This document shows positions 10,639 through 21,508 of a stretch of DNA of 64,000 bases, in pieces. The first letter of the stretch is position 1; each line of letters opens with the position of its first letter. Origin of the DNA: Aplidium turbinatum (lineage: Eukaryota > Chordata > Ascidiacea > Aplousobranchia > Polyclinidae). Location of the stretch: the NCBI GenBank assembly GCA_918807975.1, contig OU964925.1:30477608-30541607 (forward strand), read 5' to 3'. Under the pieces are notes generated by a model that saw nothing but the letters and a program-made list of their open reading frames with translations, made no database searches and was not told the DNA's origin. A program made the translations under genes and the position numbers.

Positions 10639-10724
10639 GACATGTGGACCTAATAGATCCCAACACTGATATAGTGCACTGGTTGCAGCAGTTGAGAGAT
10701 GTTGCCAGAATTACTGCCTCATGA
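10639..10724 (+). CDS. Terminal exon D, unit 2
   Basis: After the acceptor TTTTCCCACTTACAG the sequence reads HVDLIDPNTD, HWLQQLRD, ARITAS, stop. In this frame the exon starts in phase 1, so it does not continue from exon A or B as drawn; a phase-0 entry would stop after four codons. Differences among the four copies are largely synonymous (GAC/GAT, CTA/CTG, TGA/TAA), which suggests coding constraint. The donor exon that should precede it was not found. Confidence 0.5.
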
Positions 10725-10760
10725 GCAAGAAGATGGGAAGTTAAATTGATTTTCTCAGAC

Positions 10761-11528
10761 ATGGGAGACATGACAGTGACGACTTCGAAGTCAAAGTCGG
10801 TTTGCATCAGGGGTCTGTCTTCAGCCCTGTACTATTCATTATAGTACTCGAGGCACTGTCATGTGACTTCCGCACAGGTTGTCCTTGGGAACTCCTCTAT
10901 GCTGACGACCTGATCATTATCTCTGAATGCCTAGACGAGCTCGTGGAAAGGTTGAAGATTTGGAAGACGGCACTACCAGAGTGAAGACAGCCTGGGCTAA
11001 ATTCAAACAACTACTGCCCATACTCACCGACAAAGATATCCCCCTTTCCAATAAAGGCAAGGTCTACAACAGCTGTGTCAGGAGTGTGGTGTTGTTTTCG
11101 AGTGAATGCTGGGCTGTGACAAAAGAGGTACTGGGAAGAATCAAACGAAATGACAACGCAATGATACGGTAGATCTGCAACATCAGACCACAAGAGAACC
11201 AGTACACCAGCTCAGACACACTACTCGCCAGGCTGGGCTTGCGAAAGATTGAAGATGTCCTCCGATTCAACCGTCTCCGCTGGTTTGGACATGTTGAAAG
11301 GAACAGCGGATGGATAAATCAATGCCGAGATGTGCCAGTTGCTAGTACAAAGAAGCCTGGACGTCCCAGGAAGACATGGAGTGATACCGTAAACGATGAC
11401 AGGAAGCGGTGGCAGATGACCAACACTAGCCCCCTAGACCGTGATGAATGGAGACTGAGGATGTGCCTTGCCAGACCCCGTCCTACCCTGATTCTAGGAA
11501 ATGAGACGTAAAACAGGAAGAAGAAGAC
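10761..11528 (+). mobile_element. RTE-like LINE fragment with internal deletion
   Basis: Begins inside the RT domain (VGLHQGS-type motif, then LLYADDLIIIS near 10897), runs to LVERLKIWK, then skips to TAWAKFKQLLP. The part that holds the zinc finger in the LINE at 1-3180 is missing. The tail has LRFNRLRWFGHVERNSGW and KPGRPRKTW and ends in GAAGAAGAAG. One TAG lies at 11170-11172. The relation to the LINE at 1-3180 is clear, but identity is moderate, so it is a different subfamily. Confidence 0.85.
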
Positions 11529-11809
11529 AAGCCATTCCTCAGACACATGTCACTGCAAAACTCCTAATTTTAAGTTTAAAAAAGGACACATTTTTCTTTG
11601 TTGCTAGTGTTGCCATTCGATTTTGATCAATTTGTGCTAACACCCAGTTCAATGCCATCATCTGGTGACAAGCAGCAAGTTATCATACACGAGCAACACC
11701 CAGCATAGTAGGAATAGGTTTGGCATTATCAACTGCAAGGTGATGTTCCCCGATATAGCTGTGAAGATCATGATGTGACATTGTGACAAGCCATTCCCCA
11801 GACACATTC

Positions 11810-11847
11810 TGAAGTCATGCGCTAACCAACTGAGCTATCGTGGTGGA
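11810..11847 (-). repeat. tRNA-type SINE head, unit 2
   Basis: A-box TAGCTCAGTTGG on the minus strand with TTAGCGCATGAC after it; no B-box. Occupies the same place as in the other units. Confidence 0.6.
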
Positions 11848-12485
11848 CTATTCTGGCGAATTATTTGGAGTAGTGATTATTCGTCACCTAACGGTGCAAG
11901 GTAGCAGATACCAACAACATCACAATGGCTAGGACTCTCATCATGTGAGGACATCTGTTTATACAGAACACAATGCAAACCACTAGATGTATCTGACTTT
12001 CCAAACTTTTATGTGTGCTGCCCCTTTCTAATTATCTAAAATAGTTGCGGCCTTTTGTATATTTTTTGCACTTAAGCTAAAATAATTGATAGATTTAATT
12101 GCTAATTGCTTCTCTTGTATCATGGGCCAATCCTATCGATGTTTGCTGGTACACCTCTTCATTTTCTTTGAATTTTAACACATATTTATGCCGCTAGTAT
12201 CCAATTTTTTGTATTTTGGATCCATCGCAGATGATTGTTATATCCTAGCTCAATGACAAGTTCCTGTCTTCTTCTTAACTTTTTATTTTTAACAAATTCA
12301 CATTATTTTTTAGCACAACTTTTCTAAAAAAAATTACATTTTTTTCAATTGGATGTTGAATTACATTTTGCTGAAGTTCGACATTAAAAATTAAATCAAT
12401 TCTCATTGGCTTATTAATCATCACTCTTGGAAACCATCATCTCATCTGAAGCTTTAAGACAACTCTCTACTTTCATTTCACTACG

Positions 12486-12506
12486 CTGAAGAGATCTGAT
12501 CGAAAC
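12486..12506 (+). ncRNA. Hammerhead-like motif, unit 3 (shortened stem)
   Basis: CTGAAGA core and GAAAC core are both present, but the stem is reduced to GATC-TGATC. Confidence 0.35.
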
Positions 12507-12614
12507 ATTGGCCATTGGCAGTAGTTAAAAATGTCTTAAGAATTACTATCACTTTGTTGTGTTCGTGCATTATTTTCTCTGTACAGCGTTTTCCTTATTT
12601 CGGTAGTGATGGAG

Positions 12615-13421
12615 GTGCAGGGGTTCTAGGTTTTCCTTAGATAATTTAAAGTTTAATAACCCCTGATGACAGCAGAACCGCTGCTGGCGTAACTACTCTC
12701 CAATGACACAGAGGTGACGCAATGAGTTTCAAGGAAATTTTATATTAGTGAGTTCGAATAGCAGAATTTAGAATCGCAAATTTGGAATAAGGAATAATCC
12801 AATATTGCTAATAATAAGCAATAAAACTTTCTTGTGCAGAGGTACATAAAGACTTCCAGATAAGGAAAGACGGATATTTACGTCATTTAAAACTTCTACG
12901 TTTCAACTACGTGTTTATAATTTTAGAACGACAACTTTGTATTTAGTAAAATAACTTGAAATGACGTATTTTTACGTCAATGTAAGATGACGACGTAATA
13001 TCGCGTTGGGGTGAAAACGTGGCGAAGAGAAACCAAATCTTCCGGTGTAGTGTACAAAGGAAATGGTTTGAAATATTCTAAGTTACTTCTGCAGAGGTGA
13101 CTTGCGAAGATATTGAATAATTGTTGCTTCACAGCAACTTGAAACTGACGCTATTTCTTAAAAATTGTTGTTGATGAGATCACTGATTTGACGTCATAAT
13201 GTAACGTTTTGGTACAACGGAGAAAATTGAAACCCATCAATCGCTATTGAACAGTCACTGGTGAACGCTGTGGTGGGTTATTGGGTGGAAAACAATTTAT
13301 CAATTATATCTGTTCACAACACGTGAGTTTTTTTTAAGGAACGCAAATGCAGTATTATAGGAGAAAAACATTTTGTACAAGGTTGAAAACAATGAATATT
13401 CATCAGGGGTTTCTACTGAGG
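12615..13421. mobile_element. Unclassified 0.8-kb insertion in unit 3
   Basis: Interrupts the GGTAGTGATGGAGGGATGGC block that is continuous in other units; a possible 4-bp duplication GAGG flanks it. The ends carry AGGGGTTCTAG and CAGGGGTTTCTA in the same orientation, and no TIR was found. No protein is seen. It could be a solo terminal repeat or a non-coding element; family unknown. Confidence 0.5.
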
Positions 13422-13726
13422 GATTTCATAAGTTTTAGTAACACATCTTCTTATATGTCCAGTTGAAAATTAAATCAGGCTATTAGATTAGTAGTTTTGT
13501 CGACATCTAATATTTAAATTACATCAAATATAGTTATTACTTTCTAAAACCTCTATTTGATGTAATTCGCTCTGCTTGGCTTTTTTGCTTGGTATTGAGC
13601 ACTTTTTGTAGTATTAATAATATTCATTGTTTAATATTTGAATTATATGCCAGGTGTTAAATCACGTTGATTAATCAAATGATTGATATTTAGCTTTTAT
13701 AATCTTTACGTCATATGCAATCGCAG

Positions 13727-13888
13727 ATTGAGATACTTGATCTCGCTGACAATACAATCCATGATAAAGTGGCGAAACATTTAGCCGATGCCATCCCCAA
13801 CATCAAGGAGTTGTATCTGGGTGATTGTAACCTCAGTGGCCACGCGTTGACCACGATTCTAAAGAAAATCTCGAGCCTTCAGAGACCT
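13727..13888 (+). CDS. LRR exon A, unit 3
   Basis: 162 nt, phase 0 to 0, acceptor AATCGCAG, donor CCT|GTGAGT. Reads ILDLADNTIHDKVAKHLADA, then LYLGDCNLSGHALTTILKK. The intron after it is about 110 bp longer than in unit 2 because of an AT-rich stretch at 13920-14010. Confidence 0.75.
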
Positions 13889-14101
13889 GTGAGTGATGAA
13901 CTTTATGACGCATCAGTAATACATTGTATTGTATATATGTATATATATTGTTTTTTAAATGAAATTGATTTCTATTAAAAATGCCAACACCAAATACACG
14001 GAAGTATTTATAATTTAAATTAGTAATGCATTGTTTTGAAATGTAATTGATTTGTATGGACAAAATGTATTTTGTTTAACAAACGTCATATTTACTTGTT
14101 G

Positions 14102-14243
14102 TTTGGGATGTTTGATCTCAGCGACAATGCAATCGATGTTGAAGTGGCAGGATCTTTATCCGATGCCATTGCCAACATCGAAGAGTTGGATCTGCATAAT
14201 TGTGGAATTAGCTACACGTTATCTGACTTTAAAGAATAATTTT
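14102..14243 (+). pseudogene. LRR exon B, unit 3, damaged
   Basis: Reads GMFDLSDNAIDVEVAGSLSD, but the acceptor TTTGCAG has become CTTGTTG and a TAA lies in frame after LSDFKE near the 3' end. The donor GTAAGC is still present. The same two lesions occur in unit 5. Confidence 0.8.
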
Positions 14244-14340
14244 GTAAGCCGAATATTGTATTGACGTCACTTTTTGTTTATGGTATTTAAAGTTCAAATA
14301 TTATTTTTTACTGTAATAAAACACGTTGATAATGTTGCAG

Positions 14341-14463
14341 AACTGCCGTAAACATTTTTCTGATCTGGATTTTATGGTAAAACACGGGAAAGGGGTTATT
14401 TTTATTTGTGCGCATGACTACGCGCATGCGCAAAAGCGTAACATTAATGCAAATTGTAGTTGA
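14341..14463 (+). CDS. Terminal exon C, unit 3
   Basis: 40 codons to TGA after AATGTTGCAG: NCRKHFSDLDF, KHGKGVIFICAHDYAR, ending NINANCS. AATAAA follows near 14510. Because exon B is damaged here, a transcript would have to join exon A to C, which is also in phase. Confidence 0.6.
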   Translation, partial: NCRKHFSDLDFMVKHGKGVIFICAHDYAHAQKRNINANCS

Positions 14464-14745
14464 GCCGCCGTAAATTGACCAAAACCTATCTTCAAAAACT
14501 AATTTTCATAAAATAAAGTCGCTTTTAACTTGTTTTGTTATGATAACTGATTTAACTGATAAAACGTCTTTAGCTTCTGTCTGCAAAAATTTTGTTTGCA
14601 TTTTTGATTCAAGCCCTCATTCTGAGATTCTCCGCTCAATTCCTTTCCATCTACCTGTCTATTTTATCTGCTGGTTTCAGTTTAATCAGCACAGCACATA
14701 CAGCACAGCACATTATACTTCACTGTTCAATTTTCCCACCTACAG

Positions 14746-14831
14746 GACATGTGGATCTGATAGGTCCCAACACTGATACAGTGCACTGGTTGCAGCAGTT
14801 GAGAGATGCTGCCAGAATTACTGCCTCATAA
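14746..14831 (+). CDS. Terminal exon D, unit 3
   Basis: Reads HVDLIGPNTDTVHWLQQLRD, then AARITAS and TAA, after CCCACCTACAG. One residue changed from D to G against unit 2; otherwise conserved. Confidence 0.5.
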
Positions 14832-15170
14832 GCAAGAATATGGGAAGTTAAATTGATTTTCTCAGACAAGCCATTTCTCAGAGACATGTCACTGCAAAAC
14901 TCCTAATTTTAAGTTTTAAAAAGGGCAAATTTTTCTTTGTTACTAGTGTTGCCAGTTGCCATTCGCATTGGCGATTTTGATCAATTTGTGCTAACACCCA
15001 GTTCAATGCCATCATCCGGTGACAAGCAGCAAGTTATCATACACGAGCAACACCTAGCATAGTAGGAATAGGTTTGGAATTATCAACTGCAAGGTGATGT
15101 TCCCCTGCATAGCTGTGAAGATCATGATGTGACATTGTGACAAGCCATTCCCCAGACACATTCCGAAGTC

Positions 15171-15202
15171 ATGCGCTAACCAACTGAGCTATCATGGTGG
15201 AC
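15171..15202 (-). repeat. tRNA-type SINE head, unit 3
   Basis: Minus-strand CCACCATGATAGCTCAGTTGG; the A-box is kept, no B-box. Confidence 0.55.
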
Positions 15203-15960
15203 TATTCTGGCGAATTATTTGGAGTAGTGATTATTCGTTACCTAACGTTGCAAGGTAGCAGATACCAAAAACATCACAATGGCTAGGACTCTCGTTATGT
15301 GAAGACACCTGTTTATACAGAAGACAATGCAAACCACGAGATGTATTTGACTTTCCAAACTTTTATGTGTGCTGTCCCTTTCTAATTATCTAAAATAGTT
15401 GCGGCCTTTTGTATATTTTTTGCACTTAAGCTAAAATAATTGTTAGATTAATAATTGCTAATTGCTTCTCTTGTATCATGGGCTTATTCTATATTCTAAG
15501 GTAGTTGCGGCCTTTTGTACATATATTTTTTGCACTTAAGCTAAAATAATTGATAGATTAATAATTGCTAAAATATTTGCTAATTGCTTCTCTTTTATCA
15601 TGGGCCAATCCTATAGATGTTTGCTGGTACACCTCTTCATTTTCTTTGAATTTGAACACATATTTATGCCGCTAGTATCCAATTTTTTGTATTTTGGATC
15701 CATCGCAGATGATTGTTATATCCTAGTTCAATGACAATTTCCTGTCTTCTTCTTTACTTTTTTTTTTAACAAATTCAAATTATTTTTTAGGACAACTTTT
15801 CTAAAAAAGTTACATTTTTTTCAATTGGAGGTTAAATTACATTTCGCTGAAGTCCGACATTAAACATTAAATCAATTCTCATTGGCTTATTAATCATCAC
15901 TCTTGGAAACCATCATCTCATCCGAAACTTTAAGACAACTCTCTACTTTCATTTCACTCG

Positions 15961-15985
15961 CTGAAGAGATTTTTAAGATCGAAAC
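15961..15985 (+). ncRNA. Hammerhead-like motif, unit 4
   Basis: CTGAAGA, GATTTTTAAGATC stem with one mismatch, GAAAC. Confidence 0.4.
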
Positions 15986-16420
15986 ATTGGCCACTATCGG
16001 TAGTTAAAAATGTCTTTTTAGACATTATTTTTTTAAAAAATAAAAAAGGATTACAATCACTTTGTTGTTTTCGTGTGTTATATACATCATTTTCCGTATT
16101 TGGTAGTGATGGAGGGATGGCATAAGTTTTAGTAACACATCTTATTTATTCAGTTGAAAATTAAATCAGGCAGTTAGATTAGTAGTTTTGTCGACATCTA
16201 ATATTGAAATTACATCAAATATAGTTATTTCTTTCTAAAACCTCTATTTGATGTAATTTGCTCTGCTTGTTTTTTTTGCTTGGCATTGAGCACTTTTTGT
16301 AGTATATTAATAGTATTTATTGTTTAATATTTGAATTATATGCCAGGTGTTAAATCATGTTGATTAATCAAATGATTGATATTTTGCTTTTTATAATCTT
16401 TACGTCATATGCAATCGCAG

Positions 16421-16582
16421 ATTGAGATGCTTGATCTCAGTGACAATACAATCGATTATGAAGTGACGGAATTTTTAGCCGATGCCATCCCCAACATCAA
16501 GGAGGTTTATCTGGGTGGTTGTAACCTCACTAGCTATATGATTCCTCCGATTTCAAAGAAAATCTCGAGCCTTCAGGAACCT
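16421..16582 (+). CDS. LRR exon A, unit 4
   Basis: 162 nt, phase 0 to 0, acceptor AATCGCAG, donor CCT|GTGAGT. Reads MLDLSDNTIDYEVTEFLADA, then VYLGGCNLTSYMIPPISKK. The second repeat is more diverged than in other copies. Confidence 0.75.
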
Positions 16583-16687
16583 GTGAGTGATGAGCTTTAT
16601 GACGCATCAGCAATGCATTGTTTTGAAATGTAATTGATTTCTATGAATAAATGTAATTTGTTTAACAAACGTCATATTTATTTGCAG

Positions 16688-16807
16688 GTTGGGATGCTTG
16701 ATCCAGCGCCAGGATCTTTATCCGATGCCATTGCCAACATCGAAGAGTTGGATCGGTGTAATTGTAGAATGAGCTACACGTTATCTATGACTTTAAAGAA
16801 GACTTGT
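16688..16807 (+). CDS. LRR exon B, unit 4, shortened in frame
   Basis: Acceptor TTTGCAG and donor TGT|GTAAGC are intact. A 24-nt in-frame deletion changes the first repeat to GMLDPAPGSLSDA. The second repeat, LDRCNCRMSYTLSMTLKK, is kept. Still open, but the first LRR core is lost. Confidence 0.7.
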
Positions 16808-16903
16808 GTAAGCCGAATATTGTATTGACGTCACTTTTTTTTATGGCATTTAAAGTTCAAATATTATTTTTTACTGTATTAAAACACATGTGATATGTTG
16901 CAG

Positions 16904-17023
16904 GACTGCCATAAACATACTTCTGGTCTTGGTTTTATGGTAAAACACGGGAAAGGGGTCATTTTTATTTGTGCTTATGAATACGCGCATGTGCAAAAGC
17001 GTGACATTAATGCAACGGATTGA
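16904..17023 (+). CDS. Terminal exon C, unit 4
   Basis: 39 codons after ATATGTTGCAG: DCHKHTSGLGF, KHGKGVIFICAYEYAH, ending INATD, TGA. The last residues differ because of a small change just before the stop. AATAAA lies at about 17092, immediately before transposon 17109-20832. Confidence 0.6.
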   Translation, partial: DCHKHTSGLGFMVKHGKGVIFICAYEYAHVQKRDINATD

Positions 17024-17578
17024 ATGAAGCTGGTTGCAGTTGAGCTGCCGTACATTGATCCAAACCTATCTCCAAAACCTACTTTTCAAAAAATAAAGTC
17101 CCTTTTAGTAGGAGTAGGCTATACATGGGTCAAAAATACTTTTTTTGTTATTTTTCACTGGGGACAGTTTTTTCTATACCATTTAACCTATCTCAACATA
17201 AAATGACAAAATTTTTTATCTTGTATCCAAGAAAAAAGTGTGCAGAGCAAAAATCCAAAATGGCCGCTATTTTCTATGAAAAATCGCATGTTTGGCCATA
17301 ACTTCACTATTTTGGGGTTGTTTTCACTAGTTCTGGTGTCCAACCGTATGTTTGGGGGGTCAGGCAATCTGTTACTGCATATCAGAAAAGTCACTGACAA
17401 TTGGAGGTTGACTTAATACTAATTTGTACCAAATTTATCGTTTTTTTTTTCACTTTTATTGGGTTATATATTTCTTTAAACACACTTTCAATCTCCAGGG
17501 CATTGTTAAAAGTTTAACATGGTTTTCTCCAAGAAAAAACCCAAGTTCTTGAAACTGTCACAGGGACAATCTGTTGCT

Positions 17579-18544
17579 TTATGGCATCCTCAATGTTATC
17601 AGTACCAGGTGGTCGCTGCCAAGTTTCATCTCATGTGCAGCACACGTCAGATGGTCCACTCGAAATGTTCCATCCCCATTATCGTCGAGGTAAAACCCAA
17701 CGTACCATCTTTTGTTTTCTCCCACATCCCATATGACGGCAAGTGACTGGTTTAGCTGGAACACCAGGCGTTCCTTATCCTGACCCTCTGTCTCTTTGTG
17801 TTTGCACTATTTCCTCTTCACAAGGGAAGACCACTGCTTCCTCAACTTGGAAATCATCTCCAAGGAGTGCATTGAGATGCTCAATCTTCTCCTCTTGGGA
17901 TACCTTGTTGACCTGGTAAAGATCTCTGGGGACATCTGCATCATGTTGGTGGGTGACTCTCTGATATTGGATTTCTTGCCTTAAGAATCTCTTTAGCTCG
18001 GGTGGCTTTTTATAAACAAGAGTTTTTACTTCATGAACAGATGTAAAAGGATGTTTTTTTTACATTTCAGGAGGAGTTGGTCAATAAAATCACTGGCTCT
18101 CACTTTCTTTTGCAAATTCTCTTTCAACCTTTGCTTTTTCTTCTGTTTCTGCTTGTTGTTTCAGGTCACCTCCTTTAAATCTAGTTGTTTGAGAATAGTA
18201 GTGTTTGACCGCTCAACTTCATTGATTTGTCTTTCTGATAGCATAAGGTCACCTTTGATCCTCTTAAATTTACCTTGAACATCCTGTTTGAGTGTTTTTC
18301 CCGATTGTGAAGCAAGATAACCAAGCTTGACCATGTACTTCTCTTCATTCAAGTAGTTTGTTGGCAGGTTTTTCCGTTGGTCTGGTACCAGTGTATGGAG
18401 AGGAGTTGCTCGAGCAGCATTAAGATCAACATCCCAATACTCATGCTTGCACTGCAGTACTACTCTTTTTCCAGCCTGGATGCACATCTCTCCAAGAAGA
18501 AGATGATCAAGATCGGTTTGTGGAGTATTGTCTTCTATTTTCAC
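17579..18544 (-). pseudogene. Transposon copy 2 protein, C-terminal part
   Basis: Minus strand. First a 127-codon stretch (18161-18544) with KRVVLQCKHEYWDVDLNAAR, TPLHTLVPDQRKNLPTNYL and KYMVKLGYLASQSGK, then a coiled, basic stretch with stops, then a 61-residue module (17579-17764) with QSLAVIWDVGENKRWYVGF and DGTFRVDHLTC. The last module matches the AAIW...WHFANIVEVV piece of transposon 3304-5857. Widespread but unnamed proteins of animal transposons carry this arrangement, to my memory; the biochemical role is unknown. Confidence 0.55.
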
Positions 18545-18734
18545 ATGTGTCCACTGTCCATTCTATATGTAGGGTGTGTGTCTTTTTTCAGCAAGGTCAC
18601 TGCAGGGCTGAGGAAGGATGTCAATTAACAAATCCTGGTTTGCTCATTCCACACAGTTAAGGAAGGGCATTGTCACTCGGTATGTAAAATTGCAAGTGCT
18701 TTGAATTCTGCTATGATGAAATCATTCTCTAAGG

Positions 18735-19578
18735 CAGTAGTTCTCAAACTGTGCGTCGCGACGCCCTGGTGCGTCGTTTCACTTTTCCAATGGCGTCGCA
18801 AAATAGTTCCGTTTCTTGACTGAACTCAGTTTAAGATTATAAAAATGAGGTTAACCCTTTGAGGACCGCTGGAACACATGTTTCCAATGCACTTAGCTGA
18901 TTAGCATACACCGCAATTAACTAAAAAATTTGCCACTGCTGATACCCTAACGTAGTATTGGATGTCTATCCTTCAAAAAAAAAAAGGAAACTCTGAATCA
19001 TTTTTCATGGTGTTATTTCAGTTTGAAAACAGTAAAGAGTTGAGGTAACAGGTTGCAAGTGCGTTTTTTTCTCTTCAAATTTGCGAAGCATGTTTATTTA
19101 CATTTGCCCAAGCTCGAGTCGAAATTTGCAAAATACTTCCCGGAAAATTTTTCAAACTAAGAATGGATTCGTGATCCTTTCGTAGTAGGAAATCCAGCAA
19201 GTTTTTGGATTCAATGAATGACGATTATCCAGGCTTGGTGAAAGAAAGCACTGCGAATTATTATCCCATTCGCTACGTCGTATTTATGTCAAGCAAAATT
19301 GTCTGCCTTGGTGGTGATAAAACCAAATATTGATCACGAATAAACAGTGAAAGAGAAATGCGAGTGGCAACTTCAAAAATTCTCCCAAGATTCAATGAAC
19401 TTTGTGAAAACAAAAAAGCCCACACGTCACATTAAATAATATGCATTTCTTTTTGTTGTTACATCAATAAACAAAACTTTAACCATAACTTTCTTCATTT
19501 ACTTTTATTTGCTGGTGCGTCGCAAGTCCAGAAAACTTTTCCAGAGGTGCGCAACAAAAAAAAGTTTGAGAACCACTG
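18735..19578. mobile_element. hAT element, 844 bp, nested in transposon copy 2
   Basis: TIRs CAGTAGTTCTCAAACT / AGTTTGAGAACCACTG with exact 8-bp duplications CTCTAAGG (18727-18734, 19579-19586). Near 19160-19430 the plus strand holds hAT C-terminal remnants (WIRDPFVV, SEREMRVATSKI, LCENKKAH), so it is a deletion derivative of a coding element. Confidence 0.92.
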
Positions 19579-19809
19579 CTCTAAGGTAAATTTTACAAGC
19601 TCGAACAAGATTATTTAGCGATGTCTTGGCAAGTAACTGCATGCTTCATGTATGGAATGCAATCATAGACTGCACCTGCCTGATATCTATGTCGGGTAAA
19701 GCGTTGCTCTTTAATGACTGTAAAACGACTTATAATACTTCAGCTTCATCTAAAATGAAATTAAACTGTTCTGCTAAAGATGCTGTTTTGCCATCTCCAT
19801 CATGGGCTA

Positions 19810-20111
19810 CAAGCTTTGAAAGAATCAACCACAGATTTATTTTGTCGGGGGTAGCCTAGGCCTGCATTGCTGGCTGCCTGGCTCTCTCTTTACAATGAGT
19901 TTACGAAGACCAATTTTGTTTTCGAGAGCAGCCATAGCTGTGAGATTGTCTGTATCAAACCGTTCGCATGTATGGGACTTACAATACAAACCAAATGATG
20001 TGGCACATGTTTTGATGCAAGTTGTTCTACAACACCTATCTTAATCTTGAGATTTTTGCTTGCGGCATTTGTCATGTGGGCATCAATCTGCTCCCATAGA
20101 CAACTAGACAT
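19810..20111 (-). pseudogene. Transposon copy 2 protein, N-terminal side
   Basis: Minus-strand frame with SCLWEQIDAHMTNAASKNLK, VVEQLASKHVPHHLVC and, further on, RQNKSVVDSF. The C/H spacing in the HVPHHLVC part resembles the metal-site motifs of hAT-like transposases, but the family is not one I can name. The frame breaks near 19890. Confidence 0.5.
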
Positions 20112-21059
20112 ACTGCAGTCCAGCGAAGATCATTGGCAGCTACCTATAGTCTCTTCATCATCACAATAATAAGGACAACTATTTGGTCTCTATGTTCAAA
20201 GGCAAAGAGGAGAGGACGCAGAGAGATCATCTTACATTCAGTGTAAACATAACGAAAATTTAAGATGAGACAAGGCCAATCACCGTCTATTCTACTTCTC
20301 TGTGTAAGTGTGTAGTGTCAAAGTGTAGAGTTACTTTTGTTATGGGTTTCTTATTTACAAAGGCATTTGCAGCTGCTACTTCCTAACAGAGTGCATTTTT
20401 GTGTTTGAAGTTGTTTATAGATTTAACTGAAGGCAGGACAATTTCATACAGTTTGTGATCTGCTGATGATCGAAATAAAAACGACAAAATAAGTTTAAAA
20501 AAGTGGGTAATTTTGTCAAACTATATCATAACTCTACAGTCTACACGTAAAAGTTAAACCGTGCTTATTGTTGCTTAAACATATTGCCTGACCCCACAAA
20601 CATAGGGTAAGACACCACAACCAGGAAAAAATACCTCAAAATGACCAATTTATGGCTAAAAACGTGTTTTTTAAGAGAAAATGGCGGCTATTTTGAATTT
20701 TCGCCCTGCACACTTTTGTCTTGGAACTTAGACCAAAAATTTTGTCATTTTGTGTTGAGATAGGTTAAATAAAACACAAAAAAACTGTCCCTAAAGCAAA
20801 ACAAAAAATTGCCCATTTATAGCCAACTGCTACTTTTAGCTTGTTTTGTTATGATAACTGATTTAACTAGTAAAACGTCTTTGGCTTCTGTCTGCAAAAA
20901 TTTTCTTTATTTGTTTTTTTATTCAAACCCTCATTCTGAGTTTCTCCTCTCAATTCCTTTCCATCTACCTGTCTATTTTATCTGCTGGTTTCAGTTTAAT
21001 CAGAACATCATATACAGCGCAGCACATTATACTTCACTGTTCAATTTTCCCACCTACAG

Positions 21060-21145
21060 GGCATGTGGACCTGATAGATCCCAACATTGATACAGCGCAC
21101 TGGTTGCAGTAGTTGAGAGATGCTGCTTTAATTACTAACTCATAA
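21060..21145 (+). pseudogene. Terminal exon D, unit 4, with stop
   Basis: Reads HVDLIDPNIDTAHWLQ, then TAG at 21110-21112, then LRDAALITNS. The acceptor CCCACCTACAG is intact. It lies downstream of transposon 17109-20832, separated from the rest of unit 4. Confidence 0.55.
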
Positions 21146-21469
21146 GCAAGAAGATGGGAAGTTAAATTGATTTTCTCAGACAAGCCATTTTTCAGAGACA
21201 TGTCACTGCAAAACTCCTAATTTTAAGTTAAAAAAGGGACAAATTTTTCTTTTTTACTAGTGTTGCCAAATGCCATTCGCATTGATGATTTTGATCAATT
21301 TGTGCTAACACCCAGTTCAATGCCATCATCCGGTGACAAGCAGCAAGTTATCATACACGAGTAACACCATAGTAGGAATAGGTTTGGCATTACCGACTGA
21401 AAGGTGATGTTCCCTTTCATAGCTGTGAAGATCATCATGTGACATTTTGACAAACCATTCCCCAGATTC

Positions 21470-21508
21470 TGAAGTCATGCGCTAACCAACTGAGCTATCG
21501 TGGCGGAC
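21470..21508 (-). repeat. tRNA-type SINE head, unit 4
   Basis: Minus-strand CCGCCACGATAGCTCAGTTGG, A-box intact, no B-box. Confidence 0.6.

Larger units (their letters stand above)
8059..11891 (+). repeat. Array unit 2
   Basis: The most intact gene segment: exons A 9109, B 9376, C 9617 and D 10639 all read without stops. Two LINE fragments sit around exon D (9991-10600 and 10761-11528). Confidence 0.8.
11892..15244 (+). repeat. Array unit 3
   Basis: Exons A, C and D are open; exon B has lost its acceptor and carries a stop. A 0.8-kb unclassified insertion lies at 12615-13421, upstream of exon A. Confidence 0.8.
17109..20832 (-). mobile_element. DNA transposon with about 250-bp TIRs, unfamiliar family (copy 2)
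   Basis: Ends begin TAGGAGTAGGCTATACATGG on the left and, inverted, TAGCAGTTGGCTATAAATGG on the right. The TIRs continue through ACTGTCCC..., TTGAGATAGGTTAAA and CAAAATTTTT blocks for about 250 bp. Target duplication is CTTTTAG, 7 bp (17102-17108, 20833-20839). The flanks rejoin to the unit sequence CGCTTTTAGCTTG. A later hAT sits inside. Net size is about 2.9 kb. Its coding remnants, TIR style and target site link it to transposon 3304-5857. Confidence 0.85.

Noticed and set aside
11810-11847. tRNA gene on the minus strand in each array unit
   Set aside because: A-box only; no B-box, no anticodon or T-arm at the right distance.
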